A DNA stretch of 64,000 nucleotides from Mesorhizobium carmichaelinearum (GCF_900199455.1 NZ_FZQR01000001.1:62001-126000); one strand, 5' to 3'; shown: positions 44,725-55,145, numbered from the stretch's first letter. Numbers and translations: made by a program. Notes: generated from the letters alone by a model not told the origin.

Positions 44725-47700
44725 CTAGTCCAGGTTTACCGTAACCGAAACCCGGCGATTGGTGGGGCTTCCAGTTTGACTATTTTCAGGCACAGCCGGC
44801 TCAAAGGTGCCCGCGCCCCGAACCAGCAGCAGTTCCGGAGCGACGCCGCGCTTGTTGAGAAGCGCACGAACTGTCTCCGCGCGGGCGGCGCTGATCGACG
44901 CGTTGGCCGTCTCACGGCCCGTGCCGTCCGAATGGCCGGTCAACATGAACCGCGCGGTTACGCCTGACGCGCGGGCTTTTTGGGCGAATTCCTTTATTTG
45001 ATCCGCCAACCTGTCGAGAACCGGCATCTGCTCTGGTCCCGGCACAACTTTGCCGGAAGAGAAGAAAATATCGGTCGTCTGGATGGCCTCTCGCAAATGA
45101 TTGAGTTCTGCAAGGTCCAGCTCATGCAGTTGCGAGACATCCAGGACCACTCCGTCCGCCGAAAGTTGTTCGGCTGCGGCCCGCGCCCGGTTGATCCAGT
45201 TGGCAGGAGCCTCACCCACGACAACGATGCGACCCTGGATGATCGAAAGCATAACCGATTTCGGCGGGGTCAGCGAAGCCTCCAGCCGCTTCACCACGAA
45301 CTTCGGATCAAGGCTCTGGTAGAATTGCCATTGTGAATGAACGCGGGCAGGATCAACCTGCGTTCCGTGCAGCAGAACTTGCGGGTCGGCGGCAAGCGGG
45401 TCTCTCAGGCCGGAAATGTAGAAATGTCCGCCCCTCTCCGTTTGCTGGGCGACGATGATTCCCGGTTGGGCCTCAAGTCGCGAGACATAATACTGCCAAT
45501 GCTCCGCTGCGCGTGCTTCGGGGCTCACATCGCGAACCTTGGAGATATCGAATTCCGGTCCGCCTGCCGAAAGCTGTCGGGCCGCTGCGCGCGCGCGATC
45601 TATCCAGGTGTCGGGAGCCTCGCCCTCGGCAACGATGCGATCATCGACGATCGAAAGTCGTACTGTATCCGGCGGATACAGCGACGCCGTCAGCCGCTTC
45701 AGGACGAACTCCGGCTCAAGGCTCTGATAGAACCGCCACTGCGAATGAACGCGGGCGGGATCGACCTGCGTTCCGGACAACAGCGACTGCGGGTCGGCGG
45801 CAAGCGGATCTCTCAGGCCGGCAATATAGAATTGGCCCTCGCGTATCTTCTGTTCTGCAACGATGATGCCTGGCTGGGCCCCCAGTCGCGACACATAGGC
45901 CTGCCAATGCTCCGCCGCGCGTGCTTCGGGGCTCACATCGCGAACCTTGGAGATATCGAATTCCGGTCCGCCTGCCGAAAGCTGTCGGGCCGCTGCGCGC
46001 GCCCGATCTATCCAGGTGTCGGGAGCCTCGCCCTCGGCAACGATGCGATCATTGACGATCGAAAGTCGCACTGTATCCGGCGGAACCAGCGACGCCGTCA
46101 GCCGCTTCAGGACGAACCCCGGCTCAAGGCTCTGATAGAACCGCCACTGCGAATGAACGCGGGCGGGATCGACCTGCGTTCCGGACAACAGCGACTGCGG
46201 GTCGGCGGCAAGCGGATCTCTCAGTCCGGCAATATAGAATTGGCCCTCGCGTATCTTCTGTTCTGCAACGATGATGCCTGGCTGGGCCCCCAGTCGCGAC
46301 ACATAGGCCTGCCAATGCTCCGCCGCGCGTGCTTCGGGGCTCACATCGCGAACCTTGGAGATATCGAATTCCGGTCCGCCTGCCGAAAGCTGTCGGGCCG
46401 CTGCGCGCGCCCGATCTATCCAGGTGTCGGGAGCCTCGCCCTCGGCAACGATGCGATCATTGACGATCGAAAGTCGCACTGTATCCGGCGGAACCAGCGA
46501 CGCCGTCAGCCGCTTCAACACGAACTCCGGCTCAAGGCTCTGATAGGATTGCCACTGCGAATGAACGCGGGCGGGATCGACCTGCGTTCCGGACAACAGC
46601 GACTGCGGGTCGGCGGCAAGCGGGTCTCTCAGTCCGGCAATATAGAATTGGCCATAGCTTACCTTTTGTTCCGCAACGATGATGCCCGGCTGGGTCTCCA
46701 GTCGCGACACATAGGCCTGCCAGCGCTGCCCGGATTGCCAGGAAAGAAAGAACCAGCCGCCTGCCAGAACCAAAAGCAGCAGGGCTGCAACCGCTACCAG
46801 CCACGGAAACCCCTGGTTTGATTCCTCCTGTTTCAGCTCAACGCACGTCTGCAATTGTGCCTCTACGCCGGCCAACTGCGAACTGTCGCCGTCAAACTCC
46901 GCTAGAGCCTGTGAGCACTCCTCATGGATGCGAAGCAACACATCGCGAACTATTTCATGTAATTCCTCTGGTGGATTTCCTCGGATCACCGAAACCAAGG
47001 TCGCAAACTGTCCAACTTCTGACCAGAGACGAAGGTCACCAAGGCGGATAGTGTCCAGACTGCTCTGTTCTTTCTCGTTAAATGAGTCTTTCACAAAATC
47101 TTGAATTGCACTAAGCATCGAAGAAATAAGCTGAGGATCCTCACTCGTTGCGTTATCGGCAGCTACATGCGATATCAGTAGTCCAGAAGGTCGGCTAATG
47201 AGAAAGACATGCTCTACACGATATACAAGAGAATGCTTAAGAACAACTTCAGAAAAACTGGCACCGGTTCTCCAAGATTCAAATCTCCACTTGAGCCCGT
47301 GCCAGGTAAATATATGTCGTAAAGTTTCATTCAGCGACTGAAAGGTCTGGTCGATCTTTTCCCCGATCGACTTGCGAATTGCCGGCAGAAACACCGGGTA
47401 TAATATATCCGTCAGCGTGCGTGGGCTCTTCTGGATCGACCGCTGCACAGCCCGTTCGACAGCTGGCGCAAGGGCTTCGCCGAGTTGTGCATGAGGCGCT
47501 CGTGCGGCCGCACTGGAAAGAACGTCGCCCACGGCTGCCGCGAGCTGCTCCGGTTCGTCCAGCAGATGCGTAACTCGTGAAAGCTCCGAAATTTCGCGGC
47601 TGACCAGCAACTGGCGCAGTGTTTCCATGCGAGGATCGGCGGTTGGAACTCCGTCGAAACGCGCACGGTAGTCCGGATCAACGTTCCGGGCTATTTCGAT

Positions 47701-47790
47701 CAAAAGACGAGCCAGAACCTCGCGATCAATCTCTGTATCGTTCGAGGCTGTTCTTTGCGGAAGGCTGATTGGGTCGACGGTTGACGTCAA
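44725..47790 (-). CDS. Inner-membrane protein with four 136-aa repeats and C-terminal OmpA domain
   Basis: 1,021 aa. Residues about 1-325 are a cytoplasmic N-terminal region with no recognised family. One transmembrane helix lies at about 327-350 (FPWLVAVAALLLLVLAGGWF). Residues about 357-900 are four tandem repeats of 136 residues, each with AYVSRL, PGIIVAEQ, YIAGLRDPLAADPQ, VDPARVHSQW and PDTVRLSIVNDRIVAEGEAP (a BON-like pattern). Residues about 900-1021 form an OmpA C-terminal peptidoglycan-binding domain (MLTGHSDGTG, ISAARAETVR, NRRVSVTV). Topology: cytoplasmic head, one helix, periplasmic arm binding the wall. It sits between the coiled-coil gene and the GTPase, so the head may be the GTPase's partner. 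Confidence 0.85.
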   Translation of the reverse strand: MTSTVDPISLPQRTASNDTEIDREVLARLLIEIARNVDPDYRARFDGVPTADPRMETLRQLLVSREISELSRVTHLLDEPEQLAAAVGDVLSSAAARAPHAQLGEALAPAVERAVQRSIQKSPRTLTDILYPVFLPAIRKSIGEKIDQTFQSLNETLRHIFTWHGLKWRFESWRTGASFSEVVLKHSLVYRVEHVFLISRPSGLLISHVAADNATSEDPQLISSMLSAIQDFVKDSFNEKEQSSLDTIRLGDLRLWSEVGQFATLVSVIRGNPPEELHEIVRDVLLRIHEECSQALAEFDGDSSQLAGVEAQLQTCVELKQEESNQGFPWLVAVAALLLLVLAGGWFFLSWQSGQRWQAYVSRLETQPGIIVAEQKVSYGQFYIAGLRDPLAADPQSLLSGTQVDPARVHSQWQSYQSLEPEFVLKRLTASLVPPDTVRLSIVNDRIVAEGEAPDTWIDRARAAARQLSAGGPEFDISKVRDVSPEARAAEHWQAYVSRLGAQPGIIVAEQKIREGQFYIAGLRDPLAADPQSLLSGTQVDPARVHSQWRFYQSLEPGFVLKRLTASLVPPDTVRLSIVNDRIVAEGEAPDTWIDRARAAARQLSAGGPEFDISKVRDVSPEARAAEHWQAYVSRLGAQPGIIVAEQKIREGQFYIAGLRDPLAADPQSLLSGTQVDPARVHSQWRFYQSLEPEFVLKRLTASLYPPDTVRLSIVDDRIVAEGEAPDTWIDRARAAARQLSAGGPEFDISKVRDVSPEARAAEHWQYYVSRLEAQPGIIVAQQTERGGHFYISGLRDPLAADPQVLLHGTQVDPARVHSQWQFYQSLDPKFVVKRLEASLTPPKSVMLSIIQGRIVVVGEAPANWINRARAAAEQLSADGVVLDVSQLHELDLAELNHLREAIQTTDIFFSSGKVVPGPEQMPVLDRLADQIKEFAQKARASGVTARFMLTGHSDGTGRETANASISAARAETVRALLNKRGVAPELLLVRGAGTFEPAVPENSQTGSPTNRRVSVTVNLD
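45091..46722 (-). repeat. Four coding tandem repeats of 408 bp
   Basis: Unit starts are at about 46722, 46314, 45906 and 45498 (read on the minus strand), an exact 408-base period equal to 136 codons. Units 2 and 3 are nearly identical in DNA over hundreds of bases, while units 1 and 4 differ more. This points to recent expansion or homogenisation, and such an array can change in copy number by recombination. Confidence 0.9.
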
Positions 47791-47797
47791 GGTCCCA

Positions 47798-48463
47798 TCA
47801 ACTCACTTTCCAGCTACGGTCCGAGTTGCTCTTGCTGCCGACGGGATCCTGATTCAGGCATTTTGCAACCTCGACAAACAGGCCAGCCAAAAGATTTCGG
47901 TCGGTCTTGACGTTGCTGAGATCGGCAAACATTTTCTCTATCAGCATCTGAACGCCTTCATTCTTCTGCTTGATTTCCTCACGCAGTAAATGATCGTTTC
48001 GATTTATCCGGTCCGCAACGTCACGCTCAAGCGCGCTCAATTGATCCGACAACGCGCGCACCTGCTTTTCAAGTGCCTGGTTTTGCTCGCGAAGATTCCG
48101 ATCAATCTCTTTGTCGGCGTCGGCTCGTGAATCTTTTTCGTTCCGCAATTGCCCCGCAAGTGAATCGACCTGCTTCTTTGCATTTGACTCGTACATGTCG
48201 AGATTGCGCTTAGCCTCGGATTCGACATCCTTGAAGCGCTGCAAGACCCGTTCTTCAAGCTTGGAAAAGCGGCGGTCATAGTCCTGCATCTGGTTGCCGA
48301 ACAGCAGATCACGTATCTTGTCGACACCTACAGGGTCGCCCGAGCCCCCGTTTTCGCGAGCCTGGACCCCCATGAAGTTCAACCCGTTTCCTTCTGCGTT
48401 ACCTATAAGATTTCCGTCCGCCTTCTTCTCTGAAGAAACGGGATTCGAAGATTCCTTTGCCAT
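47798..48463 (-). CDS. Coiled-coil protein, first gene of the OmpA/GTPase/cyclase operon
   Basis: 221 aa. The ATG at 48463 (MAKESSNPVSSEKKADGNLI) has GGAAGGG upstream; an extension to 48613 is not protein-like. The first 55 residues are disordered-looking, then FGNQMQDYDRRFSKLEERVL to about residue 185 is a long charged heptad coiled coil, ending in a short hydrophobic LLAGLFVEVAKCLNQD segment. No membrane helix is present. The stop lies seven bases before the OmpA-domain gene. A scaffold or tether in the cytoplasm is a reasonable inference. Confidence 0.8.
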   Translation of the reverse strand: MAKESSNPVSSEKKADGNLIGNAEGNGLNFMGVQARENGGSGDPVGVDKIRDLLFGNQMQDYDRRFSKLEERVLQRFKDVESEAKRNLDMYESNAKKQVDSLAGQLRNEKDSRADADKEIDRNLREQNQALEKQVRALSDQLSALERDVADRINRNDHLLREEIKQKNEGVQMLIEKMFADLSNVKTDRNLLAGLFVEVAKCLNQDPVGSKSNSDRSWKVS

Positions 48464-48848
48464 GTTTTTGCCCTTCCGTTTGAACACCTGCCACAGTGCA
48501 AAACCCCATATATAAGAAAGTGAGCATGTCAGCAAAATACGCGGCTCGCAAGCCGGTATCGTCTTGACTTGAGCCGATTCGTGAGGCAGCCGAGCGCATC
48601 GCCGACTCGGCAATGGAGGTGGGGCAATGCCACGTTAGAAGCGGGCGGTCGCGACTGGTCGTGGACCATAGGCGGCAAGCGCGCGGTCGTCGAAACAGTG
48701 ACGCCCCGCACTCTTTGCGCTTCGGGTGTTTGCGCGCGCACTCGCGAATGGCGTGACGAACCTTCCAGGTCCGTCGCATCTCCGGTTGGTCAGCGAAAAT
48801 CCGACCGGTGTGGCATTTCGACCAAGCGCATAATTGCCTCCAGGCCTG
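48464..48848. other. Unassigned segment before the lodB fragment
   Basis: No convincing gene. A plus-strand frame reading EPIREAAERIADSAMEVGQC at about 48571 ends near 48830 with a stop, and the minus strand is open across the same bases, but neither shows a known family. The A+T-rich bases just upstream of 48463 may be the operon promoter. The segment ends abruptly where similarity to lodB begins, so it may be debris of a mobile element. Confidence 0.4.
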
Positions 48849-49105
48849 CAGCCTACGCGGCATCCGACATGCTGGAAGGGCGCGGCGACTTCGCTCGCGC
48901 CCGCTACGCAGCAATCGCCGCGCAAGGTTTTGCCGACTACGTCCCGGCGCTGGCTGCCCACTATGCAGCCGCCGCGCGATGGGACACGCCTTTCTGGCAG
49001 CGGCGTCGCAGCCATGTCGAAGATCGGGCGGCTATTCAGGAACCAGCCATGAGCATTTCGAGCGGGGAGAAGCAATCCAATGAAACTCGGCATCCCGGTC
49101 TATGA
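48849..49105 (+). pseudogene. lodB-like gene fragment (last 85 codons), duplicate
   Basis: The last 85 codons of the LodB-like gene at 40877-42037 recur here in frame (AAYAASDMLEGRGDFARARY onward), lacking the FAD-binding domain. An open frame begins earlier at 48569 but its first 95 residues are unrelated. It is a truncated duplicate and overlaps the start of the second PfpI gene as in copy 1. Confidence 0.85.
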
Positions 49106-49712
49106 AGGCGTCAACCTGCTCGATGTGGCCGGTCCGCTTGAGATGTTCTCCTGGGTCGATAAGAAGAAGGGGCTGGCGACGGTTCTCCTGTCGATCGATG
49201 GCGCGCCCGTCACCAGCTTGAACGGGGTGCGCTTCGATGCGCAAGCCAGCTTCGAGGCGACGCCCAAACTGGACATACTGTGGGTGCCCGGCGGCGATCC
49301 CGATGCGCTCGCAAGGATCATGAGCGACCCGGCATCGCCATATCTCGCCTACCTGCGGCAGGTCGCGAAACATGCGAAATGGGTCTGTTCGGTCTGCGAG
49401 GGTGCACTGTTGCTGGCCCGGGCCGGACTGCTCGACGGTCACAGGGCAACGACGCATTGGGCGTTCGTCGATTGCCTGCGCCGCTTCCCGGCAATCAAGG
49501 TGGCGAGGGGCCACCCGCGTTTTGTCGAATCAGGCAACCGGCTGACCGGCGGCGGCATATCGTCGGGCCTCGACGAAGCGCTGCACCTGATCGCCCGGCT
49601 TTTCGACGACGAGACTGCTATCGATGTCCAGACAACGACCCAGTATTTTCCGGTACCGCCGGTTGCCGGGAAAATTCCGTCCAGGACACCGGCATGCATG
49701 GTCCAATGGTGA
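49080..49712 (+). CDS. DJ-1/PfpI family protein (isonitrile hydratase-like), copy 2
   Basis: Full-length 210-aa duplicate of the gene at 42012-42644, with the same start, elbow motif (SVCEGALLLARAG) and end (ACMVQW). Only a handful of substitutions are visible. With its LodB-like partner truncated just upstream, its expression must come from elsewhere; no promoter was recognised. It is convergent with guaA, whose 3' end is 103 bases away. Confidence 0.85.
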   Translation: MKLGIPVYEGVNLLDVAGPLEMFSWVDKKKGLATVLLSIDGAPVTSLNGVRFDAQASFEATPKLDILWVPGGDPDALARIMSDPASPYLAYLRQVAKHAKWVCSVCEGALLLARAGLLDGHRATTHWAFVDCLRRFPAIKVARGHPRFVESGNRLTGGGISSGLDEALHLIARLFDDETAIDVQTTTQYFPVPPVAGKIPSRTPACMVQW

Positions 49713-49814
49713 TCAGGCATTCGCCGATACAGAATCGATAATGAACGAGATCAACCGAAAATCGTTGTTTTTTCTGCGAATAACTACCCTAGAACACTCC
49801 AGGCTACGCTAACC

Positions 49815-51377
<1,563 letters not shown>

Positions 51378-51433
51378 GGCGAGCGTTTAGAGAAAGAAAT
51401 GAGTCGACGCAATGGGTTACAAAGCCGCGCCGT

Positions 51434-51916
51434 TCACTGAACGCCGGCCTTTTTATCGCCGGCGTCCGCCTGCCCGGCATCGAGCGTCCGCAAAGCATCC
51501 ATCAGCGCCGCGAACCGCTGCTGGCCGATGCGCTCGACATAGCCATGCTCGATCTGGAGCTTGATGCGGTCACCGTCACGCAAGGCATCCATACCCTTGC
51601 GCGTGTAGCCGACAAGCTTGCCGCGCCCGTCCCGCGGATCGGGCAGACGCTGCACCACGCCCTCCGCCTCCAGCCCGTCGAGCAATTGTTGGACCGCCTG
51701 CTTGGAGATTGCCGAACGTTCGATCAGCGCCGCCTGACGAATGCCGCCGCGGGGGATATGCCCCAGCAGCCCCGCGCGCGCTTCGGTGAACCAGCCGTGG
51801 CCGGCAGCGCGCATCGCGGCAGCGAATTCGGCCTGCCAAGCACGGCTTGCCTGCCACAGGCGCCAGCCGACGTGGTCGGGCAGCGCTTCGGTTTTTTCGT
51901 CAAGCTCCTTGACCAC
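51434..51916 (-). CDS. MarR-family transcriptional regulator
   Basis: About 160 aa. A winged-helix core is visible: IRQAALIERSAISKQAVQQL, EAEGVVQRLPDPRDGRGKLV and YTRKGMDALRDG. No ATG is in a suitable place: options are a TTG at 51940, inside the operator, or a GTG at 51916 with GGAG ten bases upstream; the latter is chosen. It is divergent from the small gene at 52001 with a perfect dyad between them, the usual arrangement for MarR autorepression. Confidence 0.82.
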   Translation of the reverse strand: MVKELDEKTEALPDHVGWRLWQASRAWQAEFAAAMRAAGHGWFTEARAGLLGHIPRGGIRQAALIERSAISKQAVQQLLDGLEAEGVVQRLPDPRDGRGKLVGYTRKGMDALRDGDRIKLQIEHGYVERIGQQRFAALMDALRTLDAGQADAGDKKAGVQ

Positions 51917-51935
51917 TTTACTGCGACTCCATATA

Positions 51936-51950
51936 GTCAAGATACTTGAC
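51936..51950. promoter_or_regulatory. MarR-type operator, perfect palindrome
   Basis: GTCAAG (51936-51941), ATA, CTTGAC (51945-51950): a perfect inverted repeat with a 3-base centre between the divergent regulator and the small gene. Size and position fit a MarR dimer site that would block both promoters. Confidence 0.65.
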
Positions 51951-52000
51951 GACCTTGCTTGCGTCGAGCGCTTTCGAACTCAAACCTTTGGACAGGGATA

Positions 52001-52318
52001 ATGACAATTCTGCACAAGGACACGCTGGCCATTATCATGATCGGCACCACGCATGTCGTCGACATGGGCGGGAAGAGCGCCTTCATCCACTACGAAACCG
52101 CGGACCGGGCGCATATGCTGCTGCCGGACGGCACCCGTTTCCATGGACTTTGGACGTTGCAGGACGATGGCTACAAGGTCGAATGGCGGGACGGCCCCAC
52201 CGGCTCGTGGAAACTCGATCACACACCGGGAGCCATCGACTATGTCGATGCGACCGGCACTGTGCGCGGGCGCATCACGCGCATCGATTTCGGCGATCCG
52301 CAGAGCCTCGCGGCTTGA
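52001..52318 (+). CDS. Uncharacterised protein, 105 aa, divergent from marR
   Basis: Starts at the ATG at 52001 (MTILHKDTLAIIMIGTTHVV) with AGGGA upstream. Contains TRFHGLWTLQDDGYKVEWRD and SWKLDHTPGAIDYVDATGTV, which looks like a small beta-strand domain. No signal peptide, cysteine motif or known family was recognised. It is likely to be the gene controlled by the adjacent MarR regulator. Confidence 0.75.
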   Translation: MTILHKDTLAIIMIGTTHVVDMGGKSAFIHYETADRAHMLLPDGTRFHGLWTLQDDGYKVEWRDGPTGSWKLDHTPGAIDYVDATGTVRGRITRIDFGDPQSLAA

Positions 52319-52330
52319 TCCTTGTTGCGC

Positions 52331-52966
52331 TCAGGCGCCGAGCAGGCCCGAGCCGATCGCCTGTTCGAGCCGCATGACGGCGTCGGCGAGCTTTTCGTCG
52401 ATGACGTGCAGATATTCGGTCCAGTCGCCGACATGCCGGAGATCGGCCGCGCCGTCGGAAATGCCGCGCAGCCCGATGAGGGGAACATTGAACAGCTGGC
52501 AGGCGCGCAGGCAGGCGAAGGTCTCCATGTCGACCATGTCGGCTGCGATTGCATCATAGGCAGCGCCGGTGATGACGGCGCCGCCGGTCGACAGCGTGGC
52601 TTGCTTGATTTCAGGAATACGAAACGGCAGCGGCACCGTCACCGGCAGGTCGAGAAAGGGCGTCGCGCCTTTCTCGAAACCCAAGGGCGAGGCATCGATG
52701 TCGCGATAGCTGACGGAGATCGCCTGGTAGATTTCCGTCTGTTCCAGGGTCCGGCTGCCGGCTGAGCCGAGCGAGACGACAAGGTCCGGCAGCATCTTCT
52801 CGGATTTCAACCAGGACAGTTCGGCGCCCAGCCGGACGCCGGCTTCGACCGGGCCGACACCCGTCATCAGCGGCGTGAACAGTTTCTGCAGATGCGGCCC
52901 ATATTCGGCCTGCGCCGCCATGACAAAGAGGACGTCCTTGCCGCCAATTCGGGTAATGTTGGCCAT
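52331..52966 (-). CDS. 5'-methylthioadenosine/S-adenosylhomocysteine nucleosidase
   Basis: 211-aa nucleosidase that splits adenine from MTA and SAH, recycling methionine and removing methyltransferase product. Visible are MTGVGPVEAG, VVSLGSAGS, the ribose and Met-Glu motif ADMVDMETFA and the adenine-contact RGISDGA with the catalytic Asp. Its ATG forms a TGATG overlap with the thioesterase stop. The sequence is of the alphaproteobacterial type and is somewhat shorter than E. coli Mtn. Confidence 0.88.
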   Translation of the reverse strand: MANITRIGGKDVLFVMAAQAEYGPHLQKLFTPLMTGVGPVEAGVRLGAELSWLKSEKMLPDLVVSLGSAGSRTLEQTEIYQAISVSYRDIDASPLGFEKGATPFLDLPVTVPLPFRIPEIKQATLSTGGAVITGAAYDAIAADMVDMETFACLRACQLFNVPLIGLRGISDGAADLRHVGDWTEYLHVIDEKLADAVMRLEQAIGSGLLGA

Positions 52967-53424
52967 CAGCCTGCAATCCCATCGCGGCCAACCACCGTCA
53001 TCATCGTCCCCGTCATGGTGGCAATCAGCTTGGCCTCGCCATCGGCGGCGAAGGCATAGGCCTGGCCGTCGGCAACGATGATGGTGCGGCCGGGCTTGGT
53101 CACCGAGCCACGGAACAGGAAACGTTCGCCCCTGCCCGGCGCCAGGAGATTGACCTTGAATTCGATGGTCAGCACGCCGGAATTTTCCGGCATCAGGGAA
53201 AAGGCCGCGTAGCCGCAGGCCGAGTCCAGCGCCGTCGAGATGACACCGGCATGCAGGAAGCCGTGCTGCTGGGTCAGCGCCGCCGAATAGGGCATCTCGA
53301 TCTCGATGATGCCGGGGGTCACCAATGTCAGCTCGGCGCCGATCGTCGCCATCGCCTGCTGACGCGCGAAGGACGCCCTGACGCGATCCTCATAGTCCGG
53401 AGCCGGTACGATCTTTGCTGCCAT
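52966..53424 (-). CDS. PaaI-family hotdog-fold thioesterase
   Basis: 152 aa, started at the ATG at 53424 (GAAGG nine bases upstream), rather than a GTG at 53439. The hotdog helix segment is GFLHAGVISTALDSACGYAA, containing the family HxGVI...D pattern, and the strand following is VLTIEFKVNLLAPGRGERFL. Such enzymes hydrolyse acyl-CoA esters; the substrate is not known. It is coupled to the nucleosidase gene but there is no clear metabolic link. Confidence 0.88.
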   Translation of the reverse strand: MAAKIVPAPDYEDRVRASFARQQAMATIGAELTLVTPGIIEIEMPYSAALTQQHGFLHAGVISTALDSACGYAAFSLMPENSGVLTIEFKVNLLAPGRGERFLFRGSVTKPGRTIIVADGQAYAFAADGEAKLIATMTGTMMTVVGRDGIAG

Positions 53425-53554
53425 CGCAATTGCCTTCACGTTTGCCGGGAAAGCTTATCGCAGAGGGATCGGCGGCAGGCAATCTCAATTGCTGCACTGC
53501 AACAATCCGCCTCGCCGGCCGTCACGCGTCGAGTGGCCGGGGATTCGGCGGATC

Positions 53555-54844
53555 TCAACTGGTCCGGCGCAGCGCGCAGAAATAGAACCCGTCCGTTCCG
53601 CTCAGCAATGGCGACAGTGAGATATCACCGGCGGAGCCGATCCGCGCGGCTGCCTCGTGGCCCGGAAAATGGCCGTCCCACAAACTTCGATGATCGACGG
53701 GCGCAAAGCCTTTGTGCCGCTCGCGAAACGCCGCGATCTGCTCGCCATTCTCCTCGTCGAACACCGAGCAGGTGATGTAGACCAGCAGACCGCCGGGTTT
53801 GACATACAGTTTGGCGGCATCGAGGATCGCCGACTGTTCGCTCTTGCGGGCGTCGAGCTGCCTTTGCGTCAGCCGCCATTTGGCATCAGGACGGCGCCGC
53901 CAGGTGCCGCTGCCGGTGCAGGGCGCGTCGACCAGCACGATGTCCATGTGGTTGGCGAGCGGCGCGAGTTCGGCCGGCTTGGTGACGACCTGCACATTGC
54001 GGTTCTCCGAGCGGCGGATGCGGTCGAAGATCGGCGCCAGCCGCGCCTTTTCGGCATCATGGGCAAAGATCTGGCCGCGGTTGTCCATCGAAGCCGACAG
54101 CGCCAGCGTCTTGCCGCCGGCGCCGGCGCAGAAGTCGAGCACCTGCATGCCAGCCTCGGCGCCGGTAAGTGTCGCCGCTATTTGCGAGCCCTCGTCCTGG
54201 ACCTCGAACCAGCCTTTCTGGAAGGCCGGCTCAGACTGCACGTTGGGGTGCCTGCCGTCGCCGTCGATGGGCGGAATGCGGATGCCGAGCGGCGCGATGC
54301 GCGCGGCCTGTGCTCCTGTATCGGCCAGTTCCTTGAGCACCTTGGCACGATCGGCCTGCAGCGTGTTGACCCTTATGTCGAGCGGCGGGCGTGTCGCCAG
54401 CGCCGCGCCCTCCCCAACCCATGTCTCGCCAAAAGCCCGTTCGAAAAGCGGTTCGCACCAATCGGGAATGTCGGCGCGAACCGCGGGCGGCGCGTCGGCA
54501 AGCTGGCGACCGGCGACCGTCTGCAGCTCGGTTGCGCTGAGCAGCGGCGGCGCGAACTTGTCGCCGTCGAGCGCGTCGTTGAGTGACTGCGCCGTCTGGC
54601 CCCATTCGAGCAGCAATGCGCCGAAGCCGATGGCGCGTGGCGTGTCTTCGCCGAGCAGCCAGCCGGCGGAGCGCTTGTGGCGCAGCGCGTCGTAGACGAT
54701 GTTGCCGATCGCCGCGCGATCACCGCCGCCGGCGAAGCGATGCGACAGGCCCCAATCCTTCAGCGCATCGGCCACCGGCCGGTGACGCCGGCCAATGTCC
54801 TCCAGCACTTCGATGGCCGCAGCCAGCCGTCCGCCCAGTCGCAT
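53555..54844 (-). CDS. RsmB/NOL1/NOP2-family rRNA cytosine-C5 methyltransferase
   Basis: 429-aa SAM-dependent methyltransferase. The N-terminal third is an NusB-like/PUA-type RNA-binding region and the C-terminal part holds the Rossmann core: VLDFCAGAGGKTLALSASM (SAM motif I), VDAPCTGSGTWRRRPD with the PC motif cysteine, and YITCSVFDEENGEQIAAF with the TC motif catalytic cysteine. Both cysteines of the m5C mechanism are present. It modifies 16S or 23S rRNA; which cytosine is not clear from sequence. Confidence 0.9.
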   Translation of the reverse strand: MRLGGRLAAAIEVLEDIGRRHRPVADALKDWGLSHRFAGGGDRAAIGNIVYDALRHKRSAGWLLGEDTPRAIGFGALLLEWGQTAQSLNDALDGDKFAPPLLSATELQTVAGRQLADAPPAVRADIPDWCEPLFERAFGETWVGEGAALATRPPLDIRVNTLQADRAKVLKELADTGAQAARIAPLGIRIPPIDGDGRHPNVQSEPAFQKGWFEVQDEGSQIAATLTGAEAGMQVLDFCAGAGGKTLALSASMDNRGQIFAHDAEKARLAPIFDRIRRSENRNVQVVTKPAELAPLANHMDIVLVDAPCTGSGTWRRRPDAKWRLTQRQLDARKSEQSAILDAAKLYVKPGGLLVYITCSVFDEENGEQIAAFRERHKGFAPVDHRSLWDGHFPGHEAAARIGSAGDISLSPLLSGTDGFYFCALRRTS

Positions 54845-55145
54845 CGGTCATTCCATCAAATCGAGATCTATCGCCTGCTCTTAGAGCCTTTCGCGCCCGG
54901 ATTGAACCCCGCACCATCTGCGACGAAGAGGCAGCCTGAAATCTGTCCGATCCATAAATATCCCTGGCCGGCAACAGCAGATCGATCAATAGATGCAAGA
55001 TCTCTAATGTTCACAACTGGCGACTGCAAGCACGGCTTGTGGCGCAACCGCTCTGCTTTCCAAGTTTTTCCGTTGGGAATACTCTCCACACCATGATTCG
55101 CGGCGCGGAAAACGCGGACCGGCGGATCGCTACGAGGAGAGGGCA
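54845..55145. other. Intergenic region, no gene
   Basis: About 300 bases between rsmB-like and aquaporin genes. I see no convincing ORF, RNA gene or dyad; the two promoters presumably lie here. Confidence 0.5.

Noticed and set aside
45091..46722. Repeat array as a CRISPR or satellite
   Set aside because: The period is 408 bases with no unique spacers and keeps one protein frame, so it is a coding tandem repeat.
48569..48848. Start of a complete LodB-like gene in the second repeat copy
   Set aside because: There is no FAD-binding motif and the first 95 codons do not match lodB; it is a truncated duplicate.
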